Below, one piece after another: positions 51,140 to 60,078 of a stretch of DNA of 64,000 nucleotides. The stretch is from Bog-473 sp963834405 (GTDB taxonomy: Bacteria; Actinomycetota; Acidimicrobiia; Acidimicrobiales; RAAP-2). The stretch lies in assembly GCA_963834405.1 (NCBI GenBank), contig CAWIBX010000005.1, positions 248,001 through 312,000 of the forward strand, given 5' to 3'. The position numbers and the translations under genes were made by a program. Under the pieces are notes generated by a model that ran no database searches, was not told the DNA's origin, and saw only the letters and a program-made list of their open reading frames with translations. The first letter of the stretch is position 1. Each line of letters opens with the position of its first letter.

Positions 51140-51477
51140 AAGATCGAGATATCGGCTGAACTGCTGCCAGGGCCCCTTCGCAAGCCCTGCTGCGGAGCAG
51201 CGGAAGTGGTCGATGACCCTGTCGTCGCTACCCCATAGTGCGAACTCCCTCCGGGAGCGGCGCAGTTCAGACAGCTCGGCACAACGGGACCGTCCCGTGA
51301 GACCCGCCCGGAGAGATTCACGCACAGGTCGTCGTACGGGCCCCATCCGACGACACTGTTCGGACACTGTTCACCCGCTGACCCGGGTGCCCCAGAATGC
51401 TCAAGCATTTCGTCGCCACGCTGTATCCCAGACCGCCGGGTTCGAGACACGGAAGTTGGGCCGATCGCGGGTTCTCC
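51140..51477. other. Intergenic region, no gene seen
   Basis: The stretch between the TetR promoter and the Nudix gene holds short inverted repeats, for example CTCCC-TCC-GGGAG inside GAACT/AGTTC at about 51240-51272, but no supported reading frame. Frames crossing it have atypical codon patterns. Confidence 0.4.
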
Positions 51478-51984
51478 CTACTCTCGATACCCTTCCTCGA
51501 GATAGACGAAGTCCGTCGAAGCGAGGCTCGCTCGGAGACGACGCGCCATCACGGGGGTCACATAGGCGTCGAGATCCTCTGCCTTGACGAATCTCCATTC
51601 GGCCAGCTCGCTCGGTTGTAACTGAAATCTGGCGGTGTCGTCTTGCGAGAGCACACCTCCAAAGAAGACGAACCGAAGCGCGTCACCACGAACCCCCTCT
51701 ACGGGTCGTCGATAGTCGATGGCTCGAAGCCGAGCGTGCTGTAGGTCGAGACCCAGCTCTTCTCGAACCTCTCGGATACAGGCGGCTAAGGGCGACTCAT
51801 CAGCTTCGACGCCACCGCCGGGAATCTCCCATGGGTCCTTGTACACGGGCTTCACGAGTAGGACACGTCCGAGATCATCACAGAAGAGGCACCCGGCACC
51901 GACATGCTTTGTCGGAAGGGTCGCATAGAACGCTGAACTGCCGGATGGGTGATCCGTCAAGGGTGGCTGGCTCACGTTCTCCAT
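51478..51984 (-). CDS. Nudix hydrolase
   Basis: A 168-residue Nudix protein. The box is intact: GGGVEADESPLAACIREVRE, ELGLDL. The preceding GCLFCDDLGRVLLVKPVYKD and PWEIPGG are typical of the ADP-ribose/NDP-sugar pyrophosphatase-like group. The C-terminal ELAEWRFVKAEDL is the usual closing segment. It stands alone; substrate unknown. Confidence 0.87.
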   Translation of the reverse strand: MENVSQPPLTDHPSGSSAFYATLPTKHVGAGCLFCDDLGRVLLVKPVYKDPWEIPGGGVEADESPLAACIREVREELGLDLQHARLRAIDYRRPVEGVRGDALRFVFFGGVLSQDDTARFQLQPSELAEWRFVKAEDLDAYVTPVMARRLRASLASTDFVYLEEGYRE

Positions 51985-52060
51985 TGTGACCCGATGACTT
52001 GACGAGCGTGTCCCCGTTCGCCGGTTCTGCGGACATCGCAGTGGGTGTCACAATTGCACC

Positions 52061-52402
52061 ATGGCTCGACGCAAGCGGTCCCCGCAGGAGAAGAAGCGGA
52101 TCTCGCTGGCGCGGGACCGTGTTCACGATGGGTGGAAGCTCGACAAGCCTTGGCGGAAGGAACGCACGAGGCGGCGAGCCAGGGCTGAGCGCGCCCACCG
52201 ACATCAGGTGAAGCAAGAACTCCAGGCAGGCGCGAACGGGGATCCGGGTAGCTTGCGACGGAAGCCGGTCTACAAACACCCTGGACCAACGCTCGGAGAA
52301 CACCTAGAGCAAAGCAGAGAACGCCAGGCGAAGCTCCAGGATCAGCCCCGAAAGAATGAGGCTGCCCGTCAGCGACGATCATGGCGACGGCGGAACAGTT
52401 GA
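52061..52402 (+). CDS. Very basic small protein, 113 aa
   Basis: Starts MARRKRSPQEKKRISLARDR and is rich in Arg, Lys, Gln and Glu throughout, with no hydrophobic core or membrane segment. The composition suggests nucleic-acid binding or an extended helix. No family is recognised. It is divergent from the Nudix gene and ends 18 bp before the first copy of the uncharacterised IS. Confidence 0.5.
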   Translation: MARRKRSPQEKKRISLARDRVHDGWKLDKPWRKERTRRRARAERAHRHQVKQELQAGANGDPGSLRRKPVYKHPGPTLGEHLEQSRERQAKLQDQPRKNEAARQRRSWRRRNS

Positions 52403-52420
52403 GAATGGCCGACTGAGTGT

Positions 52421-52640
52421 CCCCTACCGCAGCCTGCGGCCGCAACCAAACACCGCGACGACTCCGTGAAAGGCGCGCGGCCGCAGTCCGCGGGGTGACC
52501 TCGACCGAGAGCGACGGATCGGTGCCGGGGCGGCAAAGCCGCCCCTGACGGCGTCGGCCGTGCTCCTAAGACGCGACCTCGTGCAGGCCGGCAGCCAAAG
52601 ATGCACACTCGCTGGCGAGGCACCAGCAGGGAGGTCCGCC
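52421..52640 (+). other. Structured non-coding left end of the IS (copy 1)
   Basis: Contains CCGCA-GCC-TGCGG (52427-52439), two GCGGCCGCA palindromes (52436-52444, 52477-52485) and a perfect hairpin GGGGCGGC-AAA-GCCGCCCC (52527-52545). It is identical in copy 2. The GAGGTCC before ATG 52641 is the ribosome site. Confidence 0.55.
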
Positions 52641-54209
52641 ATGGACAGCTTCGAGGACATCCACCGCCGCCACATCACCGGCAGCCTGGCCATGTTCGAC
52701 CGGATGATCTTCAAGGGTCACCTGTCGCACCTCTTCAAGCCGGACGCCGTCCGGGCCCTCCTGTGGGCCCAGGGTTACCCGATCACCGACTTCACCGAGT
52801 ACGCCAAGGCCACGACGAACCGCATCGCCAACAACGTCGACCGCCTGGCCGCCGAGTCGGGCCGTCCTCGCATCTCCTTTGACCACGTGAAGACCCGCAA
52901 CCGCACCCAGATGAAAGACGACCTGGCCAAGTCCATCGCGGCCGATGACGCGATCAGCGAGGGGATCGTGTGCTTCATCAGCGCGGTGGAGCCCTGCATG
53001 AGCTTCCAGGTCCGCAAGAGCTACCAGACCCATCGCATCGAGGTGACTCGGCGCGAGCGCAAGTGCCTGCACCACTACATGTACCTGATCGATCCCGAGT
53101 TCGGCTTCATGCACGTGCGCATCCAGGGCTGGATCCCCTACGAGGTCCAGATCTACATCAACGGCCGCGAATGGCTGGCGCGCCAGCTAGACCGCGCCGG
53201 CGTCGGTTACGTGCGCTACGAGAACTCGCTCTTGGCCATCGACAACCTCGAGCGCGCCGCCAAATTGTGCGAGCGCTTCGCGCATCGAGCGTGGCCCCGG
53301 GTGCTCAACGCCTTCGCCCGACGCCTCAACCCGCTCCTCGGCTCCATCGCCCGTGCCGGCTTCGGCGGCTACTACTGGGTGCTCGACCAGGCCGAGATCG
53401 CCACCGACGTCATGTTCCGCTCCCGCTCCGAGCTCCTCGCTGTCTGGCCGGACCTCGTCCGTCACGCCGCCTTGAACATGTCCGCCGAGGACGTGCTCGG
53501 CTTCTTGGGCCGCAAGCTCCACCCGAGCCTCGTCGCCGCCCAGGTCGTCACCGACACCAAGCGCCGGCCCCAAGGTTGGCGGGTCCGTCACCGGGTGGCG
53601 GGCAACTGGGTCAAGGTCTACGACAAGGTCTCGGTGCTGCGCGTCGAGACCACTATCAACAATCCGCGCGAGTTCCGAGTCCTGCGCCTCGTCACCGACG
53701 AGGCGGGCCGGCGCGAGCGGCGGTGGTGCCCCATGCGAAAAGGGGTCGGCGACATGTGGCGCAACTACGAGGTGGGGATCGGTTCCAACCGCCGCTACCT
53801 CGACGCCCTGGCGGCTGCCCCCCTCAAGGGCGAAGGTGTCGCCGCCCTCGACGCCTTGTGCCGGCCCCGAACCACCAGAGGGCGGACCCATGCCCGCTTC
53901 AACCCGCTGAGCCAGGGCGACATCTCCCTCTTCCGGGCGGTGCTGGCCGGCCAGCACAACGTGAACGGGTTCCGCAACCGCCACATCACCAACCAGCTCT
54001 ATCGTCGCCGAGCCCGGACATCCGCCGAGTCGCACCGTCGCTGCGAACGCACGTCACGGCTCATCACCAAGATGCGTGGACACGGTCTCGTGGCCAAGGT
54101 CCCACGATCACGGCTCTATCGGGTCACCCCCTATGGCCAACGGGTCATGACAGCTGCCCTCGCCATCCACGACGACCAGTACGCACGCAACTACCTGGCC
54201 GCGGCATAA
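52641..54209 (+). CDS. Putative transposase of an uncharacterised IS family
   Basis: A 522-residue protein starting MDSFEDIHRRHITGSLAMFD. It belongs to a widespread, mostly unnamed protein family with the opening FDR(M/I)IFKGHLSHLF, a central block ERKCLHHYMYLIDPEFGFMH and INGREWLARQLDRAG, and VLRVETTINNPREFRVLR. A winged-helix-like C-terminus follows (RLITKMRGHGLVAKVPRSRL). No DDE, HUH or tyrosine-recombinase motif is obvious. That two near-identical copies with this gene sit at different flanks argues that it is the mobility protein. Confidence 0.7.
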   Translation: MDSFEDIHRRHITGSLAMFDRMIFKGHLSHLFKPDAVRALLWAQGYPITDFTEYAKATTNRIANNVDRLAAESGRPRISFDHVKTRNRTQMKDDLAKSIAADDAISEGIVCFISAVEPCMSFQVRKSYQTHRIEVTRRERKCLHHYMYLIDPEFGFMHVRIQGWIPYEVQIYINGREWLARQLDRAGVGYVRYENSLLAIDNLERAAKLCERFAHRAWPRVLNAFARRLNPLLGSIARAGFGGYYWVLDQAEIATDVMFRSRSELLAVWPDLVRHAALNMSAEDVLGFLGRKLHPSLVAAQVVTDTKRRPQGWRVRHRVAGNWVKVYDKVSVLRVETTINNPREFRVLRLVTDEAGRRERRWCPMRKGVGDMWRNYEVGIGSNRRYLDALAAAPLKGEGVAALDALCRPRTTRGRTHARFNPLSQGDISLFRAVLAGQHNVNGFRNRHITNQLYRRRARTSAESHRRCERTSRLITKMRGHGLVAKVPRSRLYRVTPYGQRVMTAALAIHDDQYARNYLAAA

Positions 54210-54338
54210 CAATCGGCCCGGTTGTCTCGCACGACACGCAAATTCTTCGCCCTACTGTTCGATCGCCGGTCGTGTCGCACCTCGCGGGTATAAGGGGAGG
54301 ACGCACACGCTAGGCAGTTAGTCGCGGAGGTGGAACCG

Positions 54339-54746
54339 ATGAACGTCCAGTTCGTAACGAGCGTCGCCCCAATCGTGCGAGATGCTGATGCCTCTCGATC
54401 CTTCTACCAGGACGCCCTGGGCATTTCCTTTGAAGGTGGAGAAGGCGATTATGTGTTCACCCACAAGCTTGAAGGGACCAAACATTTCGGCCTCTGGCCA
54501 CTGTCGGAAGCGGCGAACGCTTGCTTTGGAACTACCAAATGGCCCGCCGCCATTCCTACACCTCAGGCGAGCATTGAGTTCGAGGTCCCCGATGTCGCCG
54601 ACGCGGCCGCCGAACTCGCTGGGAAGGGCTATCGGCTCATCCACGGTGCCCGCACGGAGCCGTGGGGCCAGATCACCGCTCGTCTGTTGAGCCCCGAAGG
54701 CTTGCTCGTCGCCGTGTGTTACACCCCGGCGTTTCACGACATCTAG
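54339..54746 (+). CDS. VOC-family (glyoxalase/bleomycin-resistance-like) protein
   Basis: A 135-residue VOC protein starting MNVQFVTSVAPIVRDADASR after GGAGGTGG. The two-module pattern is clear: RSFYQDALGISFEGGEGDYV and ASIEFEVPDVADAAAELAGK, then LIHGARTEPWGQITARLLSP. Such proteins bind or modify small molecules and include antibiotic-binding proteins. It is the only gene between the two copies of the uncharacterised IS, in the same direction as both transposases. Confidence 0.85.
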   Translation: MNVQFVTSVAPIVRDADASRSFYQDALGISFEGGEGDYVFTHKLEGTKHFGLWPLSEAANACFGTTKWPAAIPTPQASIEFEVPDVADAAAELAGKGYRLIHGARTEPWGQITARLLSPEGLLVAVCYTPAFHDI

Positions 54747-54769
54747 GACGACCGCTTGTGTGCAGGTGC

Positions 54770-56620
54770 CCCCTACCGCAGCCTGCGGCCGCAACCAAAC
54801 ACCGCGACGACTCCGTGAAAGGCGCGCGGCCGCAGTCCGCGGGGTGACCTCGACCGAGAGCGACGGATCGGTGCCGGGGCGGCAAAGCCGCCCCTGACGG
54901 CGTCGGCCGTGCTCCTAAGACGCGACCTCGTGCAGGCCGGCAGCCAAAGATGCACACTCGCTGGCGAGGCACCAGCAGGGAGGTCCGCCATGGACAGCTT
55001 CGAGGACATCCACCGCCGCCACATCACCGGCAGCCTGGCCATGTTCGACCGGATGATCTTCAAGGGTCACCTGTCGCACCTCTTCAAGCCGGACGCCGTC
55101 CGGGCCCTCCTGTGGGCCCAGGGTTACCCGATCACCGACTTCACCGAGTACGCCAAGGCCACGACGAACCGCATCGCCAACAACGTCGACCGCCTGGCCG
55201 CCGAGTCGGGCCGTCCTCGCATCTCCTTTGACCACGTGAAGACCCGCAACCGCACCCAGATGAAAGACGACCTGGCCAAGTCCATCGCGGCCGATGACGC
55301 GATCAGCGAGGGGATCGTGTGCTTCATCAGCGCGGTGGAGCCCTGCATGAGCTTCCAGGTCCGCAAGAGCTACCAGACCCATCGCATCGAGGTGACTCGG
55401 CGCGAGCGCAAGTGCCTGCACCACTACATGTACCTGATCGATCCCGAGTTCGGCTTCATGCACGTGCGCATCCAGGGCTGGATCCCCTACGAGGTCCAGA
55501 TCTACATCAACGGCCGCGAATGGCTGGCGCGCCAGCTACGACCGCGCCGGCGTCGGTTACGTGCGCTACGAGAACTCGCTCTTGGCCATCGACAACCTCG
55601 AGCGCGCCGCCAAATTGTGCGAGCGCTTCGCGCATCGAGCGTGGCCCCGGGTGCTCAACGCCTTCGCCCGACGCCTCAACCCGCTCCTCGGCTCCATCGC
55701 CCGTGCCGGCTTCGGCGGCTACTACTGGGTGCTCGACCAGGCCGAGATCGCCACCGACGTCATGTTCCGCTCCCGCTCCGAGCTCCTCGCTGTCTGGCCG
55801 GACCTCGTCCGTCACGCCGCCTTGAACATGTCCGCCGAGGACGTGCTCGGCTTCTTGGGCCGCAAGCTCCACCCGAGCCTCGTCGCCGCCCAGGTCGTCA
55901 CCGACACCAAGCGCCGGCCCCAAGGTTGGCGGGTCCGTCACCGGGTGGCGGGCAACTGGGTCAAGGTCTACGACAAGGTCTCGGTGCTGCGCGTCGAGAC
56001 CACTATCAACAATCCGCGCGAGTTCCGAGTCCTGCGCCTCGTCACCGACGAGGCGGGCCGGCGCGAGCGGCGGTGGTGCCCCATGCGAAAAGGGGTCGGC
56101 GACATGTGGCGCAACTACGAGGTGGGGATCGGTTCCAACCGCCGCTACCTCGACGCCCTGGCGGCTGCCCCCCTCAAGGGCGAAGGTGTCGCCGCCCTCG
56201 ACGCCTTGTGCCGGCCCCGAACCACCAGAGGGCGGACCCATGCCCGCTTCAACCCGCTGAGCCAGGGCGACATCTCCCTCTTCCGGGCGGTGCTGGCCGG
56301 CCAGCACAACGTGAACGGGTTCCGCAACCGCCACATCACCAACCAGCTCTATCGTCGCCGAGCCCGGACATCCGCCGAGTCGCACCGTCGCTGCGAACGC
56401 ACGTCACGGCTCATCACCAAGATGCGTGGACACGGTCTCGTGGCCAAGGTCCCACGATCACGGCTCTATCGGGTCACCCCCTATGGCCAACGGGTCATGA
56501 CAGCTGCCCTCGCCATCCACGACGACCAGTACGCACGCAACTACCTGGCCGCGGCATAACAATCGGCCCGGTTGTCTCGCACGACACGCAAATTCTTCGC
56601 CCTACTGTTCGATCGCCGGT
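54770..56620 (+). mobile_element. Uncharacterised IS, copy 2 (1851 bp)
   Basis: Same orientation as copy 1 and separated from it by 499 bp. The only difference I found is one extra C (CAGCTACGACC against CAGCTAGACC) near 55539. Its right end lies inside a small zinc-ribbon gene. Confidence 0.75.
54990..56559 (+). pseudogene. Transposase of uncharacterised IS, copy 2, frameshifted
   Basis: Identical to the copy 1 protein up to REWLARQL, where one inserted base near 55539 changes the frame. The remaining ~330 residues are still encoded from about 55561 in the correct frame. The single difference suggests very recent duplication; the copy could be moved only by the intact copy 1 protein. Confidence 0.8.
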
Positions 56621-56805
56621 TATGCGGGTGTTCCGTCCCTCAGGCCGTCGCTCTCGCTGAGTGCCTTCATGTCACTGTCGATTTTGGCCATGATCCTCAT
56701 GTACTCAGCATGGAACGCCAGGCACTTCGGACACAGGTAGACGTCTCCGTCGTCGCTGAAGGTGCCCCCGGCGCGGGGTTCTCGACAATTCGAGCACTGC
56801 GGGCC
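56620..56805 (-). pseudogene. Zinc-ribbon small protein, interrupted by IS copy 2
   Basis: An open stretch reads GPQCSNCREPRAGGTFSDDG, DVYLCPKCLAFHAEYMRIM and AKIDSDMKALSESDGLRDGT with two CxxC knuckles, a typical zinc ribbon. No start codon lies in frame: a stop is found just upstream and an ATG sits in another frame at about 56822. At its 3' end the stop codon is made by the first base of IS copy 2. The original gene was therefore longer. Confidence 0.5.
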
Positions 56806-56891
56806 CTACGAGCTTCACCATCTCATTCTGCCCGAAAGCAATGGGCGCCAATGAGGTGTTCGCTGTCTTCTTCGCCACAAGGAGGAAGACG

Positions 56892-57800
56892 ATGTCCACA
56901 GTGAACCTGAATGCCACCGTACTGGTGAGCGCCACCGAAAGCCCATTCGAGGAAGCCCACATGGCAGCAGCGGCCTTCTTGGCCCGCTACAGCGGCCGGA
57001 CGCTCGAGACCTACCGCTTTGACCTGCGCAGCTACTTCCGGTGGTGCGCCGGCGTCGGACTGGCTGTCCTCGAGGCCAAGCGACCGCACATCGAGCTGTG
57101 GCGAGCGGCCAGCGAGGAGCGAGGACTGGCCGCGTCGACCATCGACCGGCGGCTGTCGACCATCTGCGGCTTCTACCGCTTCGCCCACATCGACGGGCGG
57201 ATCAGTGCTAACCCCGCCCAATACGTCCGACGCCCCAAGGTTTACCCGAGCGAGGGCCGCGGTCTCGACCGGGGCGAGCTCGGTACCTTCCTCTTCACGG
57301 CCGAGCGCTACGACCATGACCATGCCGCCCTGGCGGTGCTCCTCGGTCTGAACGGGCTCCGGGTGAGCGAAGCCTGCGCTACCGATGCCGAGGATCTCGG
57401 GTTTGACCGGGGTCACCGCACGCTGCGCATTATCGGCAAAGGCAACAAGCCAGCAGTCATCCCCCTCGTCCCAAGGGTGGCCCGCACCATCGACCTGGTT
57501 CTCGGCGAGCGCTGCGCGGGCCCGATCCTCCATCGGCGCGACGGCGTGCGCCTCGACCGGCGTACCGCCCACCGCTGGGTCCGCTCCATCGGCAAGAGGG
57601 CCGGGCTCGGGATCGTCCATCCCCACATGCTCCGAGCCGCCTTCATCATGGCCGCCCTCGACGCCGGCGTGCCCCTGCGTGACGTCCAGCTGGCCGCCCG
57701 CCACGCCGATCCGCGCACGACGACCATCTATGACCGTCGGCGGGAGAACTTCGACCGCCATGCCGCCTACGTCGTCGTGGCGTTCGTCGCCGGCGGTTAG
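56892..57800 (+). CDS. Tyrosine recombinase (XerC/D-like integrase)
   Basis: A 302-residue recombinase starting MSTVNLNATVLVSATESPFE after AAGGAGGAAG. The N-terminal SAM-like core-binding domain spans ~20-110 and the catalytic domain ~125-300. All catalytic residues are seen: Arg in GLNGLRVSEAC, Lys in IIGKGNKPAVIPL, HPHMLR, His in AARHADPRTT, and Tyr in TIYDRRREN. It differs from the decayed integrases at J1-J3, which have a phage-type arm-binding N-terminus. It may serve a different mobile unit in this region. Confidence 0.9.
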   Translation: MSTVNLNATVLVSATESPFEEAHMAAAAFLARYSGRTLETYRFDLRSYFRWCAGVGLAVLEAKRPHIELWRAASEERGLAASTIDRRLSTICGFYRFAHIDGRISANPAQYVRRPKVYPSEGRGLDRGELGTFLFTAERYDHDHAALAVLLGLNGLRVSEACATDAEDLGFDRGHRTLRIIGKGNKPAVIPLVPRVARTIDLVLGERCAGPILHRRDGVRLDRRTAHRWVRSIGKRAGLGIVHPHMLRAAFIMAALDAGVPLRDVQLAARHADPRTTTIYDRRRENFDRHAAYVVVAFVAGG

Positions 57801-57845
57801 GGTGCCTTGGCTATCAGTTTGAGTCCGCGGTGCTCGCAAGGTCGA

Positions 57846-58916
57846 TCAGTTGCGTTTGTCAGGTCTGCGCCACGCTTCGAGGACAGCTTCGATGTCAGTT
57901 CGCACCCGATCACGAGCCTCAGCACGTGGTACCCCGGACATGAGGAGGCGGTCGTAGCCCGTATCGATGTGACGCACGGAGGCCACGACGGCAAGCGTGA
58001 CGGCCTCGGTTTTGAGCGCCCGGCCGGCCGCACTCCGGCCCACGCGTCCGCTGCCACGGGATCCGGCATGGGCCGCGATGACCTCGGCTCTCTCCTGCGG
58101 ACAGCCTGGGAACAGCCCCATGATCACGTTGCCGAGAGATTCCTTGAAGGAGTTGTCCTCAACCGATCGGTGTTCGGCCTCGCGCAGGCGGCGCCTGGCC
58201 CGCGCCTCCTCGTCTGCCAGGCAGGCAGCTTCGGCCTCCGCGAGCGCCTCTTCCTCGACAAGAACCCCCTGGCGCTCGTAGCGACCCCTCGAGCGACTGA
58301 AGCGCACCACGACGGCGGCAAGTCCACTGGCCTTCTTCGCTCGCCGAGTGAGCGCCGCGTCGCCGGCGGGTAAGAGGACCAGTTGATCGAGATCCGCACA
58401 CACGAGACACAGGGGTCCGTCGCCCTCCATGAACAGCAGGTCGCCGGTGCCGGCGCATTCCGTGCAGATCCACTTCTTGAGTGCTGAGATCACGACCAGA
58501 TCCGGAGCCCGCCCCTGCTTCTCGGCCAGGCGCACTTTCTTGGCCTCGGAGAGTTCCGGGGAGACCCAATGGGTTCTGTAGGCGGCTTCGATGCCGGGAT
58601 CACCGCTCTTGGAGAACCGCAATGGTCGATGATCCCTCGACCGCGACAGGTACGCGGTCTCGCTTGGGTTCAGGCCCTGCTTCTGAGCCCAACGGCGGAA
58701 GGCGGCCATGGCGGTCGAGATCTTCGAGAGATTGGCCGTGACCTGGCGCTCCAGATAGTCGACCCGACCCTGACGCCAGCGATCGACCCGGGGTGTCGTC
58801 AGCCATCCGATCCCTACCAGCACGTCGATCGCCGTCACGTAGTGGCGATCGGCAAGGGCCTCCTCGGCCGCCTTGACCACCCGATCGTCGAGCTTGCTCT
58901 GAACCGCTGTGGCCAT
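57846..58916 (-). CDS. DUF2293-domain protein
   Basis: A 356-residue protein starting MATAVQSKLDDRVVKAAEEA. A four-Cys zinc site is seen in WICTECAGTG and GPLCLVCADLD. The C-terminal part holds the DUF2293 domain with two similar halves: FPGCPQERAEVIAAHAGSRG and VRHIDTGYDRLLMSGVPRAE. Function is unknown; the domain is found in bacteria and fungi. A longer upstream frame is unlikely because the codon pattern changes there. Confidence 0.75.
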   Translation of the reverse strand: MATAVQSKLDDRVVKAAEEALADRHYVTAIDVLVGIGWLTTPRVDRWRQGRVDYLERQVTANLSKISTAMAAFRRWAQKQGLNPSETAYLSRSRDHRPLRFSKSGDPGIEAAYRTHWVSPELSEAKKVRLAEKQGRAPDLVVISALKKWICTECAGTGDLLFMEGDGPLCLVCADLDQLVLLPAGDAALTRRAKKASGLAAVVVRFSRSRGRYERQGVLVEEEALAEAEAACLADEEARARRRLREAEHRSVEDNSFKESLGNVIMGLFPGCPQERAEVIAAHAGSRGSGRVGRSAAGRALKTEAVTLAVVASVRHIDTGYDRLLMSGVPRAEARDRVRTDIEAVLEAWRRPDKRN

Positions 58917-59018
58917 AAGGTAAGAGTTTCGATCAGACCACGGCGGATGTCCACCGATCCGGCGCGCGCATCGCAGTCCGTTCGAGAAGGACCTGCCCCG
59001 GGGTGCGAGACTTGCCGA

Positions 59019-59687
59019 GTGAGCGACGTGGTTGATTCGCTTTTTGACTTCTCCGACGTACCCGACCTGGTCACCGCTTGGCCATGTGAACCTGACCGGT
59101 GTGATCGCCAACGGCACAAAGGTCTGGCGCCCCGCGGGGCGTACGCCCTGTGGTCCAGCGCCGGGGTCCTCGCCGATCATTGGCACGAGCGTCTCGCGAT
59201 CCCGAGCTTGTCCAGTTCTGATCGCCCGGCGCTCGATCACTGGTTCGACGACCTCCCCCCTATCGCCCGCCGCCTCGGGACGACAGCTTGGCTCTCCCGC
59301 TTTGCGGCTTCCTTCGACGACCTCGCCGCAGGTGTCGCGAGCGGTCATCTCGAGCTCGCGTGCACTGGCGAAGAAGTGGCCTTCCGGATTCTCCTGAGCG
59401 ACTGCGCACGGGTGCTCAACGACGGACTCGCGGTCCCACCGAACTTTGACGAGTGGCCCGGCCACGGCGACGACTTCGACTTCGATCTCAACCGTATCGA
59501 GACGATTGTCTGCTGGGACTACGACGTCGAATGGCTATGGGATCCCGAACTCGACGGAATAGAGAGCGACAAAGCCGCCGAATCTTCGCTCATCGGTGCT
59601 GTCAACTTGCACCCGAGAGACTGGTTCCACCCGTTTGCAGATGCCACTCGAACTCCGGCTCCCGGTCCGCCCCTTCCTTCGGTCTGA
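59019..59687 (+). CDS. Hypothetical protein, 222 aa
   Basis: Starts with GTG (SDVVDSLFDFSDVPDLVTAW). The protein is acidic and Trp-rich, with GDDFDFDLNRIETIVCWDYD and VEWLWDPELDG near the C-terminus. No membrane segment, catalytic motif or family is recognised. It is divergent from the DUF2293 gene (about 100 bp). A helix-rich middle (RRLGTTAWLSRFAASFDDLA) suggests a folded soluble protein. Confidence 0.6.
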   Translation: MSDVVDSLFDFSDVPDLVTAWPCEPDRCDRQRHKGLAPRGAYALWSSAGVLADHWHERLAIPSLSSSDRPALDHWFDDLPPIARRLGTTAWLSRFAASFDDLAAGVASGHLELACTGEEVAFRILLSDCARVLNDGLAVPPNFDEWPGHGDDFDFDLNRIETIVCWDYDVEWLWDPELDGIESDKAAESSLIGAVNLHPRDWFHPFADATRTPAPGPPLPSV

Positions 59688-60078
59688 CCCGGGGATCTGG
59701 TGGCTACAACCGCCACGGTCTCGCTGACCAGGCCGAACAGGGCCATTGCCGTCCCCCAACCGCCGAAAGCTGAGCCCGACCACCCACCGTCGCCAACGGG
59801 GCAATTCGATCTGCCTTCCAGCAGCGTCCACACCCCGTCCGCCAGTGCTCGGGGGGCGTAACTCGTAAACACTGGGTATGACCGCATCGCGTTGACGTCA
59901 GCAGGACAATCGCCACCAAGCCGGCATGGACGGGCCGTCGGCCCGCTGGAGGGGGTAAGTGTTCGTTGACAGTTCAGCTGAGCGTTAGGGCGAGGGCTCG
60001 TGGTCGATCGGCAGTCCAGGTCCGGCAGTCTCGGTCAGGCACGCTCGGCTGCTTGCAGCCCTCATTAGGGTCTGCGGC
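59688..60078. other. Intergenic region with a small hairpin
   Basis: No supported gene. CGGGCC-GTC-GGCCCG (59931-59945) is a compact hairpin without a T-run. A minus-strand frame across 59519-59887 overlaps the preceding gene and has no recognisable product. Confidence 0.4.

Larger units (their letters stand above)
52421..54270 (+). mobile_element. Uncharacterised IS, copy 1 (1850 bp)
   Basis: The sequence from CCCCTACCGCAGCC to GATCGCCGGT is repeated at 54770-56620 with one inserted base in the second copy seen by eye. Flanks differ on both sides, which fixes the ends. No terminal inverted repeat or clear target duplication is seen, unlike DDE-type IS. A 220-bp structured leader precedes one large gene. 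This copy is intact. Confidence 0.75.

Noticed and set aside
59519..59887. Minus-strand frame of about 120 codons between the hypothetical and pRiA4b-like genes
   Set aside because: Overlaps the end of a better gene, has no ribosome site or recognisable motif.
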